In this document: in pieces, positions 57,613 through 64,000 of the stretch
How the letters are laid out: every line of letters starts with the position of its first letter
How positions within the stretch are numbered: position 1 is the first letter of the stretch
The notes under the pieces: generated by a model
The model's input: only the letters and a program-made list of their open reading frames with translations
What the model was told of the DNA's origin: nothing
The model's database searches: none
Assembly (NCBI GenBank): GCA_015680685.1
Contig: MNCI01000003.1
Span: 5,811 to 69,810, forward strand
Direction: 5' to 3'
DNA length: 64,000 nucleotides
Origin: Gnetum montanum
Lineage: Eukaryota; Streptophyta; Gnetopsida; Gnetales; Gnetaceae
Program-made: the position numbers and the translations under genes

Positions 57613-59800
57613 ATGCACTATGAGGCTATGAAGGGAAAATGGTTTAATAGTTCCTTATTCCTACTAGGCCAAAAAGATATTAAGGATCCCTTCTCTGAGG
57701 ATTCTCATTTCACTGACTCTTTTTTCCTTAGTTTTGACAAAGGGGGCTTGAACCAAAATTTACAATCCACTATAAACAATCCTAGTTTAGGCAAGAATGT
57801 GTCTCGTGATAATGGGGAATCCAAAGATGGGAGTTACCACAGGGACAAAGACAAACATCATGATGATGATTGTCGTCATGACCATCGAAGAGGGGGTGGC
57901 AATCACTATGATGCTAGTCCTTCTTCCTCTTCACCTTCATTATCCTCTTCTTCTTCCTTTAGCTCTGACCAAACCTACAGAGGATGTGACTATGATGGAA
58001 GTGATCAATAAGACAAAGATGCTCATAGTGCCCATTGGACCAATTGAGATTAGGGGCATGGGTAATTAAGGAAGGCCCACCATCATGAGAAAAGGGACAA
58101 TAGAGGGCATCATAGGCATCATAGCCATCATAGAGGCCATGACTATGATAAGCTTTTGCTTACAACTCGGCTGAATATTGCAAAGGCAATGAGAATTCCA
58201 ACAAGGCATGTGAAAGATAGTTGAATCAAGTGGTTAGATATGAACAATATCTCCAAGTTTGAAGCAGGATAAAACTTAGATCTATAGAATCATCTACAAG
58301 CCATTCATGATGCCTATGTCTTACAAAACATAGAGAACGAATGGTAAAAACTTAAGTTGTTCCCCAAGAAACTCATAAGAGAAGTTGAATGTTGGTGCCA
58401 ATCTTGAGAGCCAAAACCAATCTATAAATGGAGTATGATGCTTGAGCTATTCAATGAGAAGTATCAAACATACTCTTAAGTATCCAATTTAAGAAAGCAG
58501 ATCCAAGGCTGGTGACAAGGAACACATGAACCCTTGGACACAATCATGGACAAGTACTATTCCCTTTTGCATAGATGTCCTACCCATGATTATTCTCAAA
58601 GGGAGTGGCTTCATCATATCATAGAAGGGCTCCAATCAAAAATGAGAAGAACTCTTGGGATCTATGCCCAAGGAAAACTATTAAAAATTAGAGTCCATTA
58701 GATCCAAAGGCTCATTGAGTAGGTTAATAAAGAAAAAGGAGAGCTAAGAAAGAGAGAAAGTGTAGAGGAGTACAACCAGGATCCTTCCATCAAAAAAGGG
58801 AGGTTCAATTCTATGACAATGAGGAGTCACCACTCAATAAGTTGGTGCAACAAAAGACATTGTTGATCCAAAAATCTGTCTCCAAAATTTCAACTTAAGG
58901 TAGATAAGATGTGGGACTATTTGAATGAAAATTTCCTATAATCGCTCTAAAAATAGCAAAGGCATCCAAAGAGTAAAGTGGTGATTGTGATCACACAAGA
59001 AGCAAGGAAGTTGAACATGCCCACTAAAGGGTTAAGGGCAAGGCTATTGCAGTAGATGAGGTTGTGAAGTCCAAATCAAATGATGCAGTGGGTGTGACAT
59101 CTACCAATAAGAACATCCTAAGGGATGCTACCCTATTGTGTCATACTTGTAAGAATCTGGGGTGTATGCTCTAAATTCTAGATTGTCCAAAAGGTAATCA
59201 TCTAGAAGATTACCTTATCCTCAAGGAAATCCAAGGTAGTTCCACCAATGATAAGCCTATTATCCAAGTGGAGCTCTACCACAACCTTTTGAGTAGCATC
59301 CTTAGTGGTAGCATCCATAGTTGTGTGGGATACCACCACCAAGGCATCAATATCCATACATACAACGTAATCCATATGGATACTATGTTCAGCAACCCAT
59401 TTCTCCGTATGAATCTTCTAGTCACACCTCATTCCAATATCACTACTACCCTCCTGACTACTATAAAGCTCAACCTCCATCTCTGAGAGGGGAATCCCCA
59501 TATTCTTATCACCCTCCTTATCCTTCTATGCATGTCCCTTCACCTTTAACCCAATTACCACCTACTTCATCAATGAAAGGTGAGATTCCAACCTAGCTGC
59601 AACAATGAAATGCTACCAAGGCTGTTAACTTATAGCTGGCTCCTCAGCCGAGTGGTTTGGAAACTAGATCCTAAAAAAGACCATTCTTCCAAACCAAAAT
59701 TCCTACAAATCCCCCATAGATTCATGCGTTTGATAATCATACTTCTCCCTCATCCTTTACATCCAATCTGTTTGAATCCCCTTTAAACTAGACACCTTCC
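57613..59800 (+). pseudogene. gag: Athila-like gag of copy I
   Basis: The N-terminal segment at 57,613-58,011 is open for 132 codons and ends in an Asp/His/Ser-rich low-complexity region (R-D-K-D-K-H-H-D-D-D, then S-S-S-S-P-S-L-S-S-S-S). A His-rich stretch follows near 58,080-58,140. The gag core begins near 58,240 (N-I-S-K-F-E-A-G), with Y-Y-S-L-L-H-R-C-P-T-H at about 58,556 and W-L-H-H-I-I-E-G-L near 58,607. A Tyr/Pro-rich tail at 59,321-59,596 (Y-G-Y-Y-V-Q-Q-P, then S-Y-H-P-P-Y-P-S) matches the tail of copies A and B. Several stops and frameshifts break it. Gag would form the particle that holds element RNA. Confidence 0.78.
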
Positions 59801-59899
59801 AAGGTGCATACTGCCATGTTAACCCATGCAATAACTAATTGGATAAAGGTTGGCCACCTTCCTAGGAAAAGATCTAATCCTAGGAGTCTCTTAATCTAT

Positions 59900-60300
59900 T
59901 TGGAAATTATTGGGAATGAGCCATGCAGGCTCTTCTTGATTTAGGTTCTAGTGTTAATCTGATTTCTCATGAGATGTAGAAAGCTTGGAACCTGCCTCCA
60001 CTCAAGAAGAGTAACATTTATCTTGGCTTGACAGGATTAGTCCATCATTGTTCCTTTGGAACTGGTGGACATTGTAACCACCGTCTATGGTTGATCCTAT
60101 CCTGCTAATTTCCTAATGATCCAAGTTGATAATTACAAGGGGGACTTCCCAATCATCATGGGAAGGGCTTAGCTAAGTATCATTTATGCACAACTGGCCA
60201 TCAAAGACCTTTCCTTGGAGATTTCTAAGGAAAATTCATTTAGAAAGATTAAGAAGAAGATAGTTCCATGCATCGCATACAGTGATACAGGGTGCAACTG
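59900..60300 (+). pseudogene. Athila-like aspartic protease of copy I
   Basis: L-L-D-L-G-S-S-V-N-L-I-S with the catalytic Asp codon at 59,938-59,940 fits the Athila D-L-G-A/S active site rather than D-S/T-G. A further segment after a frameshift (D-F-P-I-I-M-G-R near 60,150-60,170) corresponds to the protease end. It would cleave the Gag-Pol polyprotein. Stops at conserved positions make it inactive. Confidence 0.65.
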
Positions 60301-60779
60301 TGTGCAGAAACTATGGACCATAAAAACTACATCAATCATAGCATGAAAACAATGTGTAGATGAGAAAAAAATTCAAAGGTTCCTATACATAGTAGTTACA
60401 AAACAAGAGGGTATCCAATGGCTGACTACTGATCCTGAAAGTAGCACACTTTGTGTGGGACCAACTAAGAGCCTAAGGAGTGTCTATGTTGAAGGCATGG
60501 ATGAATTAGAGTGAGTTCATCACTAACTCTCTAATGATGAATCTGATGACACTTATTGGGAAGAGTTGGAAATCCCTAAAAATTTTAAACAAGGGCCCTT
60601 ATAGTTGAAAACTCTACTTGTTGGCATGGAGTATACTTTTCTAAACAATAGCAAGTTGGTGACAATCAATGCCAACCTTGCTCTTGAATAGAAAGAGATG
60701 TTGTTGAGGGTGGTTAATAAATGGACAAGAGCCTTTTCTTGGTCAAATCCTAAACTCACTGGGATTTATCCTAGGTATG

Positions 60780-61795
60780 CTAGCATCGCATCTATATTGA
60801 ACCTTCCATAAAGCCAAAGAGGAAGTTGCAATGGTGGTTGAACCCTAAGTTGAAGTAGATCATCAAGTAGGAGATTGAACAACTCCTCAAGTCAGGGTTC
60901 ATCTATTCCATTACAGATAGTGACTGGGTTAGCCCACTTGTGATCATGCCAAAGAAAGATGATAAGTGGAGGATCTATATTGATTTCAAGCTATTGAACA
61001 TCGTGACGTACAAAGATCATTTCCCATTTCCATTTGTGGACCAAGTGTTGGACACTATATTTGGGCATTGCTTTTACAACTTTCTAGATGATTATAATGG
61101 TTATAACTAGATTTAGATTGCACTAGAGAACTAGGCCAAAAATACATTCACAAGTCCCTAGGGGACTTCTACATAGAAAAAGATGTCTTTTGGTATGTGC
61201 AATGCTCCTAAAGCCTTCCAATGCCTTAGCCTTAGCATTTTTCAATAGCAAATTGGTAGCAGGATGGAGATTTTCATGGATAACTTCTCCACCTATGGTG
61301 CTACATTTAAGTAAGCCTTGGACCACCTTGAGTAAGTGCTTAAAAGATGTGTGAAGATGAATCTTCACTTCAATTAGTGAAAGAGCCATCTGATGGTCTA
61401 GGAGGGTATTATGTTAGGGCACAACATCTCAAAAGTAGAGATTGAGGTGGATCTTAAAAAGAATAGGATCATCCAATAAATTACCTACCAACAAGAAACT
61501 ATTAAAGATGTCTAATCATTCCTTGGACACACTGGCTAATACTAGCAATTCATAGAGAATTTCTCTAAGATTGTTAAACCATTGGTGAAGCTGACAAAGA
61601 AAGATTCTTTATTCTTATAGATGGAGGAATGTGAAAAGGCATTCCAACAACTCAAAGACAATCTTGTAGAAACTCCAATTTTATGAGTACCTAACTAGTC
61701 CAGACCATTTTACATCATGACAGATGCATCAAACTATGCCTTAGGAATCATGTTCATGTAGTTTAATGATCATAAAAGTCCTTACTACATCTTCT
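60780..61795 (+). pseudogene. pol: Athila-like reverse transcriptase and start of RNase H, copy I
   Basis: RT motifs in order: D-W-V-S-P-L-V-I-M-P-K-K near 60,921-60,955; D-H-F-P-F-P-F near 61,016-61,035; a G-M-C-N-A-P-K-A-F-Q motif near 61,193-61,222; and the active site F-M-D-N-F at about 61,273-61,287. There the second catalytic Asp has become Asn (AAC at 61,282). H-L-M-V then G-I-M-L-G-H follow near 61,385-61,425, S-F-L-G-H-T-G near 61,514 and F-S-K-I-V-K-P-L near 61,560. RNase H begins with M-T-D-A-S-N-Y-A near 61,718 but breaks off at about 61,790. The order and motifs fit Athila. It would copy element RNA into DNA; it is inactive here. Confidence 0.82.
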
Positions 61796-62330
61796 ACCAT
61801 TGCTTGGTTTATATAAAAAATATTATAAATAAGTTTGGGGTGCCATGTGCACTGATTCTAACAATGGAATTGATTTTATAGGCATCACCTTTAGAAATCT
61901 CATGCAACACTTGTAGATAAAACATAAATTAACAATACCCTATCATACCCAAGGCAATGGTCAAGAAAAGGTTACCAATAGGGAGACCTCTAAAATTCTA
62001 ATGAGAATAATTAACAAATATAGGATAGACTGGAGCATAAAACTCAATGATGCCCTTTGGGTTTACTACTAAACATGGAAACTCCCTATAGGCTATTCTC
62101 CCTATGAGCTAGTGTACAAAAAATTACTAACTCTTCCTATTCAATATGAACTTCGTATACTTTCAATGGCCTATGATCTTGATCTTGACCTTAGCCTAGC
62201 ATAGAAAAAAAGATTGATCAACCTTAATGTGCTATATGAGAATAGATTAGTGGCCTTTTCCTTGAATGAAATGCACAAAGCATTCAACAAAAACTGCCTT
62301 GACCTTAAAATAAGGAAAGTAAAATTTCAA
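61796..62330 (+). pseudogene. Athila-like integrase, C-terminal half (copy I)
   Basis: Matches the integrase of copy C from about 38,705 onwards (K-F-G-V-P-C-A-L near 61,832; N-G-Q-like segment near 61,960). The RNase H end and the integrase N-terminal half are missing. The junction lies at ACATCTTCTAC, a phrase that copy C also has at its corresponding site, so a deletion of about 1 kb is likely. Several stops are present. Confidence 0.7.
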
Positions 62331-63700
62331 CGTTCTTTATAAGAATCCCATACATGTAACTTAAAAAACTAAGTTCTAAACATTGTGAGAAGGGCCTTAT
62401 ATCATTTATGAACCCTTTTCTTCTATGGCCATGTTGATCTACAAACCTAAGAGCCTAAACAAGAAACAACTCATCAACATGCAATAAGTAAAACATTTCC
62501 ATGAGCCCAAACGAGGTAGTGCAAGCAACACCTCATCAAATGAAAAACCATGCTTAATTTTTTAGATCTCCTCCTTAGTCATGGGGGAGATGGCCATCCA
62601 TGCTAACCAATCAAGTGGCTCTTCAATTTTTATTTTTTTCGTTTCACTTTTTTATTTTACACTTTCTTTGTTTTACAGTTTTTATTTTCCACTTTTCTTT
62701 TTTTCCCCATTTTTTATTTTACAACATCATTAATATGTTTTAACTTTCTTGAATATCTTACAATTTCTTCTATATTTTACTTTATTAAGTTTGTTTTTCT
62801 AATAAATTTCTTTATTGTCAATAGGACACAATGATGCTATAGATGTTTTCTAATGGTGGTTTGCACTTAATGTTTTTGATTTCTAATGTCTAGTTTCTAT
62901 CTTAGAATTTTAATATTAATAACTAAGACAAAGTTTCTTTTTCATGACATAGGCAGTGAGTCCACATCATCCACCCATCCACAACAATCTATGGTATTCC
63001 TAGTTTTAGAAATATGAGGTCCCTTTCCTTAATGAAACTTTAACAAACTTGTGATACTGGTAGTTTCCAAACTTGGGAAAGATCAAATGGATTGATAAGG
63101 GTGTGACTTCAAGGAGACTCAATTCTCTTTGTACTTCTCTACTCACTTGAGTGCATGAGTGTTATTCATGGATTTCTTACCATCTTGTGTCAACCAATAA
63201 TAGGAAGCTAAGTTTTTTCATGGTCTGGTTCCCATCCAAAAATCCATAAAAACATAAAATCTTAAAAAATGATGGAAATTCAAAGCACACCCCTTGGAAA
63301 AAATAACTAGCTACAAGCACTAGTTATGTGACTAAAAGGACATGTTACCCATGCTTGAAGGTCCCATCTAACTAAGGCCCTTTCACTTCCTACTTCTCGT
63401 TTCTTCTTAATAAGGAATGATGATTGATCTATGGGAGCATTCTTGTGTCATGAGAGGTTAGACTGGTCTTAGAGTATTAATGTGAAGTCATTGAAAGTGG
63501 TTAATTTTGATCTAGACTAAGGATGAACTTTATTAGTCATTTAACCATCAAATCCACAAGCAACTTCATATGACCCATCTATGTATAGACCAACAATGAG
63601 CCACCTCAATGAGGTGGCCTAAACCATAAGTCAGATGGAAGGTGGAGGGCTAATTTTCTTAGCCCAAAGAATGCAGATGCCCATGAGGTTAAACCCTAGT
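62331..63700 (+). other. Athila-like 3' region of copy I with hairpin
   Basis: Shares with copies B and C the T-rich stretch near 62,625-62,720, GTGAGTCCACATCATCCACCCATCCA near 62,957, and the hairpin at 63,222-63,291. It retains about 300 bp (62,330-62,600) that copy C lacks at its N. An 19-bp perfect palindrome GCCACCTCA-A-TGAGGTGGC lies at 63,600-63,618. Confidence 0.6.
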
Positions 63701-63704
63701 GCCT

Positions 63705-64000
63705 AAGAGGTAACGGTATCTCTCTCACAATAGGAGCAATTTCCAGACATCTCTGGGAATGCTACTACCTTTTCGGTGCATCTAGAAGAGGGTGAGGAGG
63801 CAACCATCTTGGTCATGTAGCACCATGGGTAGGAGACAGTAGTTGAAGTAGTTGTTGTTAGAATTGTTGAAGCACTGAATGTACCTATGAAATCTGTACT
63901 AAACATTCTTGCACTGAAAGATGTGCAAACATTTGTAGGAACCATTAGCAGTAGATTAAGTGTAGTCGAGCAAGAGAAATTGCTAGACCGATTGGTGGAA
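63705..64000 (+). pseudogene. Decayed plus-strand frame at the window edge
   Basis: In the frame starting about GTAACGGTATCT the strand reads through with only a few TAG stops, each where Gln or Trp would fit. It gives H-L-E-E-G-E-E-A-T-I-L-V then Val-rich and Leu-rich segments (L-S-V-V-E-Q-E-K-L-L-D-R). It lies in the 3' part of copy I, where Athila elements carry an extra gene, and is cut by the window end. No family is recognised. The 80-codon minus frame on top of it is the less likely reading. Confidence 0.35.

Noticed and set aside
57797-58069. Second gag-region ORF of 90 codons, Met/Ile-rich
   Set aside because: Out-of-frame reading of the His/Asp/Ser-rich gag segment.

Overview
This window looks like a stretch of repeat-dense seed-plant nuclear DNA. 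Almost everything recognisable is an LTR retrotransposon, mostly old, decayed and nested. No CRISPR array, operon or bacterial gene organisation is visible, and no clearly functional host gene was recognised. The species cannot be read from the sequence. Ty3/gypsy elements of Tat-like and Athila-like type, a Ty1/copia scrap and many stop codons at Gln and Trp positions fit a large, methylated plant genome; a gymnosperm is a guess only.

Layout. 1-65 is the tail of an Athila-type LTR. 66-~23,730 can be read as one giant Tat/Ogre-like element: partial 5' LTR (66-545), leader, gag (1,747-3,813), a 29-bp minisatellite, a multi-exon gene on the opposite strand (10,653 down to 4,916), a ~150-bp tandem array, a ~180-bp satellite whose monomers carry a dyad, then pol with RT, RNase H, a second RNase H and integrase (17,893-21,864), minisatellite again, polypurine tract and 3' LTR (22,375-~23,730). 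Two Athila-type insertions interrupt it: a truncated LTR+gag copy (12,529-15,683) and a solo LTR inside the integrase reading frame (20,041-20,879). 25,354/25,497-29,308 is a separate element with a tRNA-Met-type primer site, gag and protease but no reverse transcriptase or integrase.

From 30,641 to the right edge, Athila-like elements dominate: B (30,641-36,103, gag only), C (37,007-42,034, integrase plus long 3' region between two LTRs), a solo LTR D (43,313-44,957) holding a younger inverted LTR E, a minus-strand element H (46,685-53,319, flanked by TGTGT) that carries an extra coiled-coil ORF, and element I (56,233 to the edge) with LTR, primer site, gag, protease, RT and partial integrase. 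A copia RNase H fragment lies at 55,690-56,130 on the minus strand. AT-rich spacers without recognisable genes separate these.

Three signals stand out: the intron-bearing antisense gene inside the Tat-like element, with splice phases agreeing across several introns; a hairpin in the Athila 3' region whose paired bases covary between copies; and the dyad-bearing satellite and U3 palindromes. Single N characters at 31,586 and 39,212 conceal deletions or collapsed sequence.
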